From contig NZ_CP040272.1 of assembly GCF_013393905.1 (NCBI RefSeq), positions 6,519,501-6,583,500 of the forward strand: a DNA stretch of 64,000 bases, written 5' to 3'. The notes under the pieces are model-generated. The model ran no database searches and was not told the origin of the DNA. It was given only the letters and a program-made list of their open reading frames with translations. The stretch is from Nostoc sp. C052 (GTDB lineage: Bacteria; Cyanobacteriota; Cyanobacteriia; Cyanobacteriales; Nostocaceae). Shown here piece by piece: positions 43,071 to 53,099 of this stretch (positions are counted from its first letter, which is position 1; the number at the start of each line of letters is the position of its first letter). The position numbers were made by a program, and so were the translations under genes.

Positions 43071-45854
43071 ATGGCTAAAACAACTAGGATTTTTGGTGCT
43101 AATTCTGTAAAAGTTAAAATACAAAAGGGGCTAGGGCGTCGCGTATTTTCCCTATGTTGCAGGATTTTTTACCCCTTCAGAGTTAGCCAATCACTCATTT
43201 TGGAAACCAAAAAAACTGCACTGGCTCACTTTTTATCTTTGCCTTTTTACTTCCTGATCGCTTTAGTATGCATTATCGGTTCACCGGTGCTAGCAAAAGT
43301 TCCTAGTTCAATCAATTCATCATCGCAACTGTCAATTAACAGCCTGATATCGCTAGCTGTCACCACCGATCCCGCTTCATTATTACAACAGGGAAAAGTT
43401 TTATACAGTGCTGGTAACTTTGCGAAAGCTGTAGAAGTATTGCAAGAAGCTGTCCAAGCATATAAACAGCAAGGGGATAATCTCAAACTAGCAGCGACAC
43501 TGAGTAATCTTTCTTTAGCTTATCAGCAACTTGGTGTATGGAGTCAAGCGCAGCAGGCAATTACAGAGAGCTTAGATTTGCTGAAAGGACAGGATAAAAA
43601 CCAAAATTCGCAAATATTTGCCCAATCATTAGATATTCAAGGCCGTCTACAACTGGCAATGGGACAGTCCGAAGCAGCTTTAGCAACTTGGCAGCAGACG
43701 GAAGAAATTTACAAGCAAGTAGATAATCAAAGTGGTGTGGTGCGATCGCTAATCAATCAAGCGCAGGCGTGGCGCACCCAAGGATTTTACCCCCGCGCCG
43801 TCAAAACACTCGATCGAGTTAGTCAGACATTAAAATCTCAACCAGATTCTATAGAAAAAACAGTGAGTTGGCGATCGCTCGGTGATGCTCTTTTGGTATT
43901 GGGTGATTTGAAAAAGTCACGCCAAGCATTAGAAGAAAGTTTGAGAATTGCTCAAAACCTGCAATCTAGCGCTGATATTGGGGCTAGTCTGTTCAGCTTG
44001 GGAAATCATGCCCGTAAACAACAGGAAAAACAACAAGCGATCGCCTATTATCAACAAACAGTTGCAGCATCTCCCTCACCCCTGACAAAAATTCAAGCCC
44101 AACTAAATCACCTGGCACTACTAATTGAAGATCAACAATGGGCAAAGGTTCAAAGTCTCTTGCCATTGATTGAGTCCCAACTCGACCAACTCCCCCTCAG
44201 CCGTGCAAGTATTTACGCTCGTGTTAACTTTTCACAAAGTTTAGCAAAAGTCAAGAGTGGTGTATTGCAAGCATCCAGAAATAATTATTACTCAGGACTC
44301 AGCACCAAAGACTCAGCAAAGTTACTCGCCAGTGCCATCCAGCAATCCCGCAGTTTAGGGGATAAGCGGGCGGAGGCTTATGCTTTGAAGAGTTTAGGCA
44401 GCTTGTACGAAGAAACTAGGCAGTGGTCAGAGGCGCAAGACCTGACTCGGCAAGGATTAGCTTTAGCGCAGAGTAGTAATGCCCCAGAAATTACCTATAG
44501 CTTGGAGTGGCAGTTAGGTAGATTGCTGTGGGCAACCAAAGATATTAATGGTGCGATCGCCGCTTATGATGCGGCTGTAGACACTCTCCAGTCTCTCCGC
44601 AGAGATTTAGTAGTGAATAAAGATGTCGTGAACCAGGATATACAATTCAACTTCCGGGACAGTGTAGAACCCGTCTACCGCCAGTCAGTAGAATTACTGC
44701 TAAAATCCCAACAGGGAAAACCAAATGAAGAAATATTAGATAAAGCACGCGATCGCATTGAAGCACTCCAACTAGCAGAATTAGACGACTTCTTCCAAGA
44801 AGCTTGTCTGCAAGGACAAAAAGTAGCCCTAGATAAATTGGTAGACCAAAATAATTCCAAGGCTGCCATCCTTTATCCAATTATTCTTCGTGACGAACTC
44901 CAGGTAATTGTCAAAATTCCCAAACAATCTCTGCAAAGCCACAGCACCAAGATTTCCCAAGCAGAAGTAGAGAAACTCTTAGTAGAACTGCGAAGAAATC
45001 TTGTCAATCCCACTGCTACTAAGATCGTCCAAACCCAATCGCAAGAAGTTTATAACTGGCTGCTGAAACCCATTGAGTCACAACTGCAAAAAAGTGGCGT
45101 TGATACCCTAGTATTCGTCTTAGATGGCCCATTACGCAACCTCCCAATGGCAGCACTCTACGATGGTCAACAATACTTAGTAGAGAAATATGCGATCGCT
45201 CTCAGCGTAGGTTTGCAACTCCTAGACCCAAAACCGCTAGTAAAGCAGCAACTCAGAGCGCTAACAGCAGGACTGACTCAGCCACCGCCAGGATTTACCA
45301 AATTTGCACCATTGCTAGCGATTAAATCTGAGTTTGACGGCATTATTAAAGCCGGAGTTACGACAACCAGCCTCATGGATGGAAATTTTAAGAAAAAGAA
45401 TTTAGAAAGTGAAATTAGTGCTGCTTCATTCAACATAGTGCATTTGGCAACCCACGGTCAGTTTAGTTCTCGCCTTGAAGACACTTTTATTTTAGATTTC
45501 GATGGTCAGATCAACGTCAAAGATTTTGATACTCTCTTCCGCAGTCAGGGTAAAGCCATAGTAGAACTATTAGTTTTGAGTGCTTGCCAGACAGCAGCAG
45601 GAGACAGTCGTGCATCACTCGGTCTAGCAGGAGCAGCTGTACGAGCCGGGGCACGCAGTACCATAGCTTCCCTATGGCAAATTGATGATGAATCAACAGC
45701 GATGTTTGTGAGTGCCTTCTATCGAGAACTCAAGAGTGGCAAAATCACCAAAGCCGAAGCAGTCCACCGTGCCCAGCTACAACTGTTGAAACATCCCAAC
45801 TATCATGCACCAAGCTTTTGGTCTGCCTATGTGTTGATTGGGAATTGGTTGTAA
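43071..45854 (+). CDS. Secreted TPR-CHAT protein
   Basis: 927 residues from ATG 43071 (a GTG two codons earlier is in frame). A basic leader of about 55 residues precedes a hydrophobic segment ending PVLAK, which looks like a signal peptide with an unusually long n-region. TPR units occupy about 100-460 (ATLSNLSLAYQQLGVWSQAQ). The C-terminal CHAT domain (about 640-927) has His795 (HLATHG) and Cys839 (LSACQTA). It closely resembles the 26928-29123 protein in layout, but is longer and has more TPRs. It lies second in the sigma-like/DUF1822/CHASE2/DUF928 cluster and may be a periplasmic protease or a scaffold with caspase fold. Confidence 0.9.
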   Translation: MAKTTRIFGANSVKVKIQKGLGRRVFSLCCRIFYPFRVSQSLILETKKTALAHFLSLPFYFLIALVCIIGSPVLAKVPSSINSSSQLSINSLISLAVTTDPASLLQQGKVLYSAGNFAKAVEVLQEAVQAYKQQGDNLKLAATLSNLSLAYQQLGVWSQAQQAITESLDLLKGQDKNQNSQIFAQSLDIQGRLQLAMGQSEAALATWQQTEEIYKQVDNQSGVVRSLINQAQAWRTQGFYPRAVKTLDRVSQTLKSQPDSIEKTVSWRSLGDALLVLGDLKKSRQALEESLRIAQNLQSSADIGASLFSLGNHARKQQEKQQAIAYYQQTVAASPSPLTKIQAQLNHLALLIEDQQWAKVQSLLPLIESQLDQLPLSRASIYARVNFSQSLAKVKSGVLQASRNNYYSGLSTKDSAKLLASAIQQSRSLGDKRAEAYALKSLGSLYEETRQWSEAQDLTRQGLALAQSSNAPEITYSLEWQLGRLLWATKDINGAIAAYDAAVDTLQSLRRDLVVNKDVVNQDIQFNFRDSVEPVYRQSVELLLKSQQGKPNEEILDKARDRIEALQLAELDDFFQEACLQGQKVALDKLVDQNNSKAAILYPIILRDELQVIVKIPKQSLQSHSTKISQAEVEKLLVELRRNLVNPTATKIVQTQSQEVYNWLLKPIESQLQKSGVDTLVFVLDGPLRNLPMAALYDGQQYLVEKYAIALSVGLQLLDPKPLVKQQLRALTAGLTQPPPGFTKFAPLLAIKSEFDGIIKAGVTTTSLMDGNFKKKNLESEISAASFNIVHLATHGQFSSRLEDTFILDFDGQINVKDFDTLFRSQGKAIVELLVLSACQTAAGDSRASLGLAGAAVRAGARSTIASLWQIDDESTAMFVSAFYRELKSGKITKAEAVHRAQLQLLKHPNYHAPSFWSAYVLIGNWL

Positions 45855-45924
45855 TTTTGTGGCATAAATTTAGTGAATGCAGCTGATATGTAACATAGCA
45901 GCATTGATCACTCAAGATTGACTT

Positions 45925-46893
45925 ATGAATAACTCCACCTATCAGCTAGACGATTTCGCTTTAACATTGCCGATTTCCCAAAGAGCTCGCATAACTGCCC
46001 AGCAATTTGCTAACCAGCAGCCAAACCCTGAAAAAGCAGAGCAAGTCCGGTTGAATACTCTAGCTGTATGGGTGGTAAATGACTACTTGCAGATGATGGA
46101 TATTCCAACTGATCTTCAAGCTAGTGACAGTTGGAACCCCATCATGCGCTTTTGTGGGAATGTTGCTGACTTAGATGTACCCTCAATTGGTCGTCTGGAG
46201 TGTCGCCCCGTCCATCTACATCAGCAAATATGTTCTATTCCTCCAGAAACTTGGGAAGAACGAGTAGGTTATTTAGTAGTTCAATTTGATGAATCGCTCC
46301 AAGAAGCGAGGCTGCTTGGTTTTATCCCTAGTGTCGCAACTGAAACACTGCCTTTAGCGCAACTGCAACCATTGGAAGCGTTTATCGATCATTTATGGCA
46401 ACTGCGTCAATCTCCAGTGAATTCACTAGTGAATTTGAGTCAGTGGTTTGCTGGTGTATTTGAGGCTGGCTGGCAAACTATTGAATCTCTGTGGAATATG
46501 CCAGAACTCAGACCAACTTATGCCTTTCGCAGCATTGAAACTTTGGAATTAGAGACCCTTAATCGACCAGAATCAACTACAAAACGGGCAAAACTGATTG
46601 ATTTGGGTATCCAAATTCTTAACCAACCAGTCATGTTAATTGTGGAAATTAGCTCCGAAAAAGATCAACAAACTAGTATTCATCTCCAATTGCACGCCAC
46701 TGGCAATCAAATCTATTTGCCACCAGGAGTTCATCTCACTGTTCTAGATAGTTCGGGAGCAGTATTTCTAGATGCTCAATCTCGAAGATCGGACAATTAC
46801 ATTCAGTTGCAGTTCCGTGGTGAACCCACAGAGCAATTTAGCGTTAGGGTAGCCTTGGATAATACTAGTATTACCGAACATTTCCGAATTTGA
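45925..46893 (+). CDS. DUF1822 family protein
   Basis: 322 residues; ATG 45925, 70 bases after the CHAT stop. The first 130 residues carry the DUF1822 pattern: FALTLPISQRARITAQQFAN, then NTLAVWVVNDYLQMMDIPTD and the acceptance of a WNP motif. The C-terminal part is beta-rich (PVMLIVEISSEKDQQTSIHL; LPPGVHLTVLDSSG) and looks like a small immunoglobulin-like or ligand domain. No signal peptide or membrane segment. The function is unknown; in cyanobacteria the family occurs beside CHAT and sigma-like genes, as here. Confidence 0.85.
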   Translation: MNNSTYQLDDFALTLPISQRARITAQQFANQQPNPEKAEQVRLNTLAVWVVNDYLQMMDIPTDLQASDSWNPIMRFCGNVADLDVPSIGRLECRPVHLHQQICSIPPETWEERVGYLVVQFDESLQEARLLGFIPSVATETLPLAQLQPLEAFIDHLWQLRQSPVNSLVNLSQWFAGVFEAGWQTIESLWNMPELRPTYAFRSIETLELETLNRPESTTKRAKLIDLGIQILNQPVMLIVEISSEKDQQTSIHLQLHATGNQIYLPPGVHLTVLDSSGAVFLDAQSRRSDNYIQLQFRGEPTEQFSVRVALDNTSITEHFRI

Positions 46894-47076
46894 ATTGTGT
46901 AACTATCTTCCCTTTTTGTCAGTAAGTTATTAAGTGGTAATTGGTTAATTAAAAACTAAAAATTAAAAATTCAAGCTGGCTTTTGGGGATTTTGAGAAAA
47001 GTCTGTAGATGCTTGTGGAGCTTGTTATGAGACATTAGAACAGGGCGCGATCTTGCATAGGGAGATAACGACGGTT

Positions 47077-49413
47077 ATGGGTAAGTTAGTGATAATGAAA
47101 TTCGGAGAGGGTAGTTTTGAGCAAGGATTTGCTGTCACTCTCCAAATTGGTGAAGAACACGAGCGTGCTGCAACAGAAATTACAGGGAAGCTACCTTCAT
47201 TTCCTGAAATGCCGCTCTATTATAGTCATTGGCAGTCTAGTTATCGGCAAATAGGCAATCGTTATCGCCTCCATGCTGACAAAATGCAGGTAACTAATGT
47301 ATCGATGATTCAAGACTGCGAAAACACTTCTCATATTTTGCGGGCACGCTTTAATACCTGGCTGCGATCGGAAGAGTTTCGCCCTTTGAGAGAGAAATGG
47401 TTAGAAAGATTGTCGTCTACAGACGAAATCCGGGTAATTTTACAAACCGAAAATAGCCAATTACAGCTATTACCCTGGCATCTGTGGGACTTGTTAGAAC
47501 GCTACCCCAAGGCTGAAATTGCCCTTTCTTCACCATCTTACGATCGCATTCACAAGCCACGCACTCCCAATCAATCAGTCAACATTTTGGCAATTGTGGG
47601 CAACAGTAAGGGGATTGACACCCAAGCCGATCAAGCTTTACTGCAACAGTGTAGTAATGCAGAAGTCAGTTTTTTAGTAGAACCGCCGCGTAAAGAATTG
47701 ACTGACCATCTCTGGGGAAAAAACTGGGATATTCTCTTCTTTGCCGGACACAGTTCTAGTAACAAAAATGGAGAAAGCGGACGAATTTACCTGAATAAAA
47801 CTGATAGTCTGACCATTGGCGAGTTAAAGTATGCTCTCAAGAAGGCCATTGAAAACGGCTTGCAATTAGCTATATTCAACTCCTGTGATGGATTAGGTTT
47901 GGCGCGAGAATTGGCTGATTTGCAAATTCCTCAAATAATCGTCATGCGCGAACCTGTACCAGACCAGGTTGCCAAAGAATTTTTAAAGTATTTTCTCGAA
48001 GGCTTTGCAGGTGGTGAGTCTTTATATCAAGCGGTACGCCAAGCGCGAGAACGCTTGCAAGGACTTGAAGATCGATTTCCTTGTGCGACTTGGCTACCAG
48101 TGATTTGCCAAAATCCAGCCCAGATGCCACCTACTTGGGATGAATTAAGGTCTGTAAAAACTGAAGAAGATAAACCAAATTTACCCTTGCCTACCAAACG
48201 CAAATTTCGGACAGCTTTGTTACCCAGTTTGGCAATTACAGTCTTGGTTTGTGGGATGAGATGGTTGGGATTTTTAGAAAATCTAGAGATTCAAACCTTT
48301 GACTTAATGATGCGATCGCGCCCTGCCGAAGGTCTCGATTCCCGATTGCTGATAATCACAATTGACGATGACGATCTGGCAATTCAAAGACAAAATAACG
48401 AATCTTTGATCGGAGCTTCCATTTCCGAAAAATCTCTCAATAAACTCCTGGCAAAACTGAATCAATACCAACCCCGTGCGATCGGCTTAGATATCTACCG
48501 TGATTTTTCTGCTAAAGAACCAGATTTAATTACTCGTCTCCAACAAACTCAAAACTTGATTGGTGTATGCAAGGGGAGTGATAGTACAGGAAATATCAAA
48601 GGTATTAAGCCACCCCCAGAAATCCCCCCAGGAAATTTGGGATTCAGTGACTTTATTCACGATCGCGATGGTGTGATTCGTCGGCAACTTCTGTTTATGA
48701 ATCAGGAGACAACATCCTTGTGTTCTGCTCCTTATGCCTTCAGTTTACAACTAGCCTCCCTCTATCTGCGCCCTTTAGGAATTCAAACGAAGTTCACCCC
48801 AGAAGGGAATTTACATCTGGATAAAACTATTTTTCCGAATCTGAAGCGTCGTACTGGCGGCTATCAAAATATTGATGCTAATGGTGGTCAAATCTTACTC
48901 AACTATCGTTCATCAAAAGAGATAGCCGAACAGGTAAAGCTAACACAATTTTTATCTAGTCCAATTAACCCCAGCGCCATTAAAGACCGAATTGTTCTCA
49001 TTGGTGTAGTGGCAAAGGGGGATTCTCCAGATACCTGGCCAACACCTTATGGCGTTCCTTTAGATGAGCAAATGCCAGGAGTGTTAGTACAAGCTCACAT
49101 GGTCAGCCAGATCCTCAGTGCAGTCCAAGATGGACGGCCGTTATTGCAGGCTTGGTCATTCTGGGTTGAGGTGGCGTGGATTTGGGGCTGGTCTTTGGTA
49201 GGGGGAGTCTTAGCTTGGCGCAGGTTTTCATTACCCTGGTTGGCGTTCGCAGTTGGTGTTACTTCTAGCTTTTTGTATGTAGTTTGCTTTGGCCTGTTAA
49301 TTTCGGGTGCTTGGGTACCGTTTGTCCCGTCAGCTTTATCGCTAGTAGCTATGGGGGGATTGATGTCAATTTATAATTCAAAAACAGACCAACAGGGAAG
49401 TGGGGGAGATTAA
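47077..49413 (+). CDS. CHAT-CHASE2 membrane sensor protein
   Basis: 778 residues from ATG 47077; the frame is open to TTG 47053. Residues 1-360: a CHAT domain placed at the N-terminus, with His225 (FFAGHSSS) and Cys270 (FNSCDGLG). A membrane helix follows (about 375-393), then an extracellular CHASE2 domain (about 395-690; EIQTFDLMMRSRPAEG, LLIITIDDDDLAIQ, PRAIGLDIYRDF), and three closing membrane helices. CHASE2 senses an external signal in many kinases and cyclases; here the output domain is a caspase-like fold inside the cell. Fourth gene of the cluster, 183 bases after DUF1822. Confidence 0.9.
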   Translation: MGKLVIMKFGEGSFEQGFAVTLQIGEEHERAATEITGKLPSFPEMPLYYSHWQSSYRQIGNRYRLHADKMQVTNVSMIQDCENTSHILRARFNTWLRSEEFRPLREKWLERLSSTDEIRVILQTENSQLQLLPWHLWDLLERYPKAEIALSSPSYDRIHKPRTPNQSVNILAIVGNSKGIDTQADQALLQQCSNAEVSFLVEPPRKELTDHLWGKNWDILFFAGHSSSNKNGESGRIYLNKTDSLTIGELKYALKKAIENGLQLAIFNSCDGLGLARELADLQIPQIIVMREPVPDQVAKEFLKYFLEGFAGGESLYQAVRQARERLQGLEDRFPCATWLPVICQNPAQMPPTWDELRSVKTEEDKPNLPLPTKRKFRTALLPSLAITVLVCGMRWLGFLENLEIQTFDLMMRSRPAEGLDSRLLIITIDDDDLAIQRQNNESLIGASISEKSLNKLLAKLNQYQPRAIGLDIYRDFSAKEPDLITRLQQTQNLIGVCKGSDSTGNIKGIKPPPEIPPGNLGFSDFIHDRDGVIRRQLLFMNQETTSLCSAPYAFSLQLASLYLRPLGIQTKFTPEGNLHLDKTIFPNLKRRTGGYQNIDANGGQILLNYRSSKEIAEQVKLTQFLSSPINPSAIKDRIVLIGVVAKGDSPDTWPTPYGVPLDEQMPGVLVQAHMVSQILSAVQDGRPLLQAWSFWVEVAWIWGWSLVGGVLAWRRFSLPWLAFAVGVTSSFLYVVCFGLLISGAWVPFVPSALSLVAMGGLMSIYNSKTDQQGSGGD

Positions 49414-49414
49414 C

Positions 49415-49477
49415 AATTCAAAATTCAAAATGACGCTCGCAGACTCGCTAACGCTGCGCTAACAAAATTCAAAATTA
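49415..49477. repeat. AATTCAAAATTC repeat with internal insert, copy 2
   Basis: Same flanks as 25290-25346 around a different GC-rich insert (GACGCTCGCAGACTCGCTAA). It begins right after the CHASE2 stop codon. Confidence 0.6.
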
Positions 49478-49660
49478 AAGACATCTCAGACGAGGATTTA
49501 GCGAGAAACGCGGTCTTGGGCTTTGCCCAAGTGGAGCGATTTATCAAGACAAACACCGACTGAAATGGGTGCTACATGTAGAGGTAGAGGTCTTAAACCC
49601 TTTAATTTACGATAACTAATACCCAATTTAAAATCTAAAATCGTATAAGGCAAGGTTTTT

Positions 49661-50488
49661 ATGAATTCAAATTCACAACCAGTAAAACTGTTTTTAGTAT
49701 TAGCTTTTAGCTGTACAAATTTATTAGTTAGCCTAACTCCAGTACTAGCGAAACCAACTCTTGATTCTTCACGTAGCGATGGCTCTCAGACTAAAACAAC
49801 CCTGGCTCAAGTTACCAGCTTTAATCAACCTCCAATTCCACCTGGCCCTGCTCCTGGCGGTCGGGTTCGTGGTGGAGCGAAACGCGGGCCGGCTGGATGT
49901 AAAATTACCAAACTTGACCTGACTGCTTTAGTACCTTTTACTCAGGAAGCTAACTCAGTAGTTAATGTCTGGGGACAAACAACAGTAGAACACCCAAGTT
50001 GGTTTTTCTATGTGCCATATACCAAAGATTTGCCATATATAGTTGAATTTGTACTGCAAGAAGATCCTGACTCTAAAGATTCTAAGGAGATTTACCGAAA
50101 AGCGATCGCTCTACCAGATAAACCAGGAGTCATCCGCGTTTCTTTGCCTACGAATATTCCGGCTTTAGCAGTAGACAAACAATACCGCTGGTTTTTTACC
50201 ATTAACTGTGACAAAGAAAAGAATTCGCCCCCGACTTACGTTGAAGGGGTAATAAAACGAGTGAACCTGAGTGCAGAAACAGTCAAAGAACTAGAAACCA
50301 CAGAACCTCTAAAGCGCTATGCAATCTATGCCCAAAAAGGAATATGGTACGAGGCACTGACAACGCTGGCTGAACTGCGTCAAAAAAATCCTCAAGATGC
50401 GGCACTGCAAGCAGAGTGGCTAAATTTACTACGCAGCATCCGCTTAGATGATGTTGCAGCAGAATCCATTCTTCCAGGGACACCTTAA
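49661..50488 (+). CDS. DUF928 secreted protein
   Basis: 275 residues; ATG 49661. Signal peptide (LFLVLAFSCTNLLVSLTPVLA). A Pro/Gly-rich link (PPGPAPGGRVRGGAKRG) leads to the DUF928 body: LTALVPFTQEANSVVNVWGQ, then WFFYVPYTKDLPYIVEFVLQ and YRWFFTINCD. A helical tail with DPL-like TPR character ends it (about 220-270). The family has no known activity but recurs beside CHAT/CHASE2 genes in cyanobacteria. Here it is last in the cluster, and its beta-rich secreted form would suit it to meet the CHASE2 domain or the secreted CHAT protein. Confidence 0.85.
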   Translation: MNSNSQPVKLFLVLAFSCTNLLVSLTPVLAKPTLDSSRSDGSQTKTTLAQVTSFNQPPIPPGPAPGGRVRGGAKRGPAGCKITKLDLTALVPFTQEANSVVNVWGQTTVEHPSWFFYVPYTKDLPYIVEFVLQEDPDSKDSKEIYRKAIALPDKPGVIRVSLPTNIPALAVDKQYRWFFTINCDKEKNSPPTYVEGVIKRVNLSAETVKELETTEPLKRYAIYAQKGIWYEALTTLAELRQKNPQDAALQAEWLNLLRSIRLDDVAAESILPGTP

Positions 50489-50520
50489 ACTCGAAAAAAT
50501 TTTCAGTTAAAAATTGTGAT

Positions 50521-50549
50521 GTAGAGACGTTGCATTGCAACGTCTCTAC
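50521..50549. terminator. Palindrome between converging genes
   Basis: GTAGAGACGTTGCA, one base, and the exact complement: a 14-pair stem in the 72-base gap between the DUF928 stop and the M3 peptidase stop. It may terminate both. GTAGAGACG also appears near 55125 and 56600 (inverse sense), so it belongs to a repeat family. Confidence 0.55.
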
Positions 50550-50560
50550 AGAGGTGTTGT

Positions 50561-52669
50561 TTAGTTTGCAGCCGCACTCACTAAACCATTGTGCCTCAGC
50601 AAAGCGATCGTACTCGGTTCACGACCCCGGAAAGTTTTAAACACTTCCATTGGATGCTTGCTACCACCGAGGGCCAGCACTGTATCTCGATAACGTCCAC
50701 CTGTCGCTTTTACAGCTTCCTCATCTTCTAGCCCAGCTTCTTCAAAAGCGGCAAAAGCATCAGCGCTCAGTACTTCAGCCCACTTGTAACTGTAGTAACC
50801 AGCTGCATAGCCACCCTCAAAAATATGCCCGAAAGCACATAACATTGAATCTTCTGGAAGTGGTGGTAAGATGGTAGTTGTTTTAGCTATGCGATGACGC
50901 ACATCTGCCGGAGTTTCATCGCTACCAGAACGGTAACGGTAATGTAATTCTAAATCAATACTGCTAAAGTGAATTTGCCGTAACATCGCAGTACCACTCA
51001 TATAATTACGCGCCGCTAGCAGCTTTTGATAATAATGTTCCGGTAGAGCTTCTCCAGTTTCGTAATGTTTAGCCATGCCAAACAAAGTAGGTCGCTCATA
51101 ACACCAGTTTTCCATAAACTGACTAGGTAGTTCCACTGCATCCCATTCCACATTATTGATGCCTGCGGCTCCAACATAATCAACCTTGGTGAGCATGTGC
51201 TGCAATCCATGACCAAACTCGTGGAACAAAGTTTCTACTTCATAGAAAGTCATCAAACTCGGCTTGCCATCTACTGGAGGAGTTTGGTTACATATCAAAT
51301 AAGTCACAGGCAACCGAACGCTAGATGCACCATTTTCAGTGATTTTGGCACGATTGATGCATACATCCATCCAAGCACCACCACGCTTTTCTGCTGGACG
51401 GCTGTAGGGGTCTAAATAGAAGTAGGCTATGGGAGAACCAGTTTCATCAGCTATTTGGAAATAACGGACATCCTCATGCCACACTGGAGCTTGACCATCG
51501 GCTGGAGTTACAGTCACACCAAACAACCGCTTGACAAGTCCAAACAAGCCATCTAGTACTTGAGGAAGGGGAAAGTAGGGACGCAATTCTTCAGCAGTAA
51601 AAGCAAATTTTGCTTCTCGTTGGCGTTCTGCCCAAAAGCTGATATCCCAGTGTTTTAAATCTTGAGATTCTTCTCCATAAGATGCAGCAAAAGCTTGGAG
51701 TTCTTTTAAATCTTTGACAGCAGCATCATAACTAGCCTGACGTAGTTCTTCTAATAGTGCTTCCACTGCTTCAACATTAGGAGCCATTTTACTGGCAAGG
51801 CTCAACTGAGCAAAACTCTTAAAACCAAGTAAATCTGCGAGTTCTTGCCGTAACTCCAAAATACGCACAATTAACGGATTATTATCTAAATCGCCACTAG
51901 AAGCGCGAGTGATATGAGCTTTGTAGAGCTTTTCACGCAAATCTCGACGGGTGCTGTGCTGCATGAAAGGGCCGAAACTGGGGAAGTCTAAAGTAATGCG
52001 CCAGGGGCCATTTTCTGGTGTGGCCTTTTCTTCTCCAGCCGCACGAGCAACTTGGGCGGCTAAACTTACCAAACTTGGTGGTAAACCGTCAATTTCCGCT
52101 TTTGTTGTCAGGGTTAAGCTAAAGGCTTTTGTGGCATCAAGTACATGATTAGAGAATTTGGTCGAAAGTTCTGCCAACTCCATCTGAATGGCGTTGAAAC
52201 GATCTCTTGCTTCTCCTTGTAAACCAACACCAGAAAGCTCTGCGTCTCGAATGGCAGCTTCAACAATCCGCTGTTGGGCTAATTCTAAAGTTGACCAACT
52301 ATCACTGCTACGGAGTGCTTTAAAAGCATTGTAGATGGGTTGGCTTTGACCGAGCTTGTTGATAAATTGTACGACTAGCGGCTGTACAATTTCATGAGCT
52401 TCGCGCAGTTCCGGGCTATTTTTAACACCCATTAAATGATTTACCACCCCCCAACTCCAGGTAAGCCGTTCTGTCAGCTTTTCTAAGGGTTCTACTAAAT
52501 CACTCCAAGTAGGCTGTACATTAGCCTCTAAGGTGGCAAGGTGCTGGTCAAGTTCTGCCAACAACTGATTGAAGGCTGGTACTACTCGTTCTGGTTTAAT
52601 CTCTGCAAAGGGAGGTAAACCATTGCCTTGGAGTAAGGGATTATGGGAAATAATGGTACTTGCACTCAT
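50561..52669 (-). CDS. M3-family oligopeptidase (PrlC/OpdA-like)
   Basis: 702 residues from ATG 52669; the frame extends to 52696. The zinc motif HEFGHGLQH lies at about residue 480, with the third ligand Glu in the ensuing helix region (GINNVEWDAVELPSQFMENW). The N-terminal helical half begins NPLLQGNGLPPFAEIKPERV, typical for oligopeptidase A. It degrades short peptides in the cytoplasm, including cut signal peptides. Length is normal. The gene is not in an operon. Confidence 0.93.
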   Translation of the reverse strand: MSASTIISHNPLLQGNGLPPFAEIKPERVVPAFNQLLAELDQHLATLEANVQPTWSDLVEPLEKLTERLTWSWGVVNHLMGVKNSPELREAHEIVQPLVVQFINKLGQSQPIYNAFKALRSSDSWSTLELAQQRIVEAAIRDAELSGVGLQGEARDRFNAIQMELAELSTKFSNHVLDATKAFSLTLTTKAEIDGLPPSLVSLAAQVARAAGEEKATPENGPWRITLDFPSFGPFMQHSTRRDLREKLYKAHITRASSGDLDNNPLIVRILELRQELADLLGFKSFAQLSLASKMAPNVEAVEALLEELRQASYDAAVKDLKELQAFAASYGEESQDLKHWDISFWAERQREAKFAFTAEELRPYFPLPQVLDGLFGLVKRLFGVTVTPADGQAPVWHEDVRYFQIADETGSPIAYFYLDPYSRPAEKRGGAWMDVCINRAKITENGASSVRLPVTYLICNQTPPVDGKPSLMTFYEVETLFHEFGHGLQHMLTKVDYVGAAGINNVEWDAVELPSQFMENWCYERPTLFGMAKHYETGEALPEHYYQKLLAARNYMSGTAMLRQIHFSSIDLELHYRYRSGSDETPADVRHRIAKTTTILPPLPEDSMLCAFGHIFEGGYAAGYYSYKWAEVLSADAFAAFEEAGLEDEEAVKATGGRYRDTVLALGGSKHPMEVFKTFRGREPSTIALLRHNGLVSAAAN

Positions 52670-53099
52670 GATTTTGTGTGAACTGCGAACGAACAAAAAT
52701 CAACAATGATTTTTATTTATATATCTTCTAATGTAACGATCGCTGTGCTATTTAGTATTGCAATTCTGCTAAAAAGGCAAAAAAAGCGAGAATTACTCAC
52801 AAAAGTATCCCGATATAGCTATTTTGTTTGGTCTTTGAACAATAAGTTGGGGGATTGGGGATGGGGGATTGGGTTATTCTTCCTCATCTCATCTGTCCCC
52901 TTTGTTTACTCCGCAGTTCTAGAAATTTCAGGGAAAGTCCCTGAGATAATATAATCATCCAGCCATCTTCTCAATCAGGTGGCTAAATTATGACCGAAAC
53001 AGATTCATGATACAGAGCAACTAAATTTATTTATGGGGATTGTTAATTTTTAATTTTTAATTCGGAGCGTTCGCCCTTGGCGTCTCGTAGAGAAGCGAC
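52670..53099. other. Spacer with G-rich and HIP1-like repeats
   Basis: 430 bases. GGGGATTGGGGATGGGGGATTGG at about 52851-52872 is a repeat; an open frame (52706-52954) reads through it and is not believed. At 53064-53095 a GGAGCGTTCGC/GCGTCTCGTAGAGAAG element matches part of the 12661 palindrome. Confidence 0.45.

Noticed and set aside
52706..52954. 82-codon frame after the M3 peptidase start
   Set aside because: It reads through the GGGGATTGGGG repeat and has no family match that I know.
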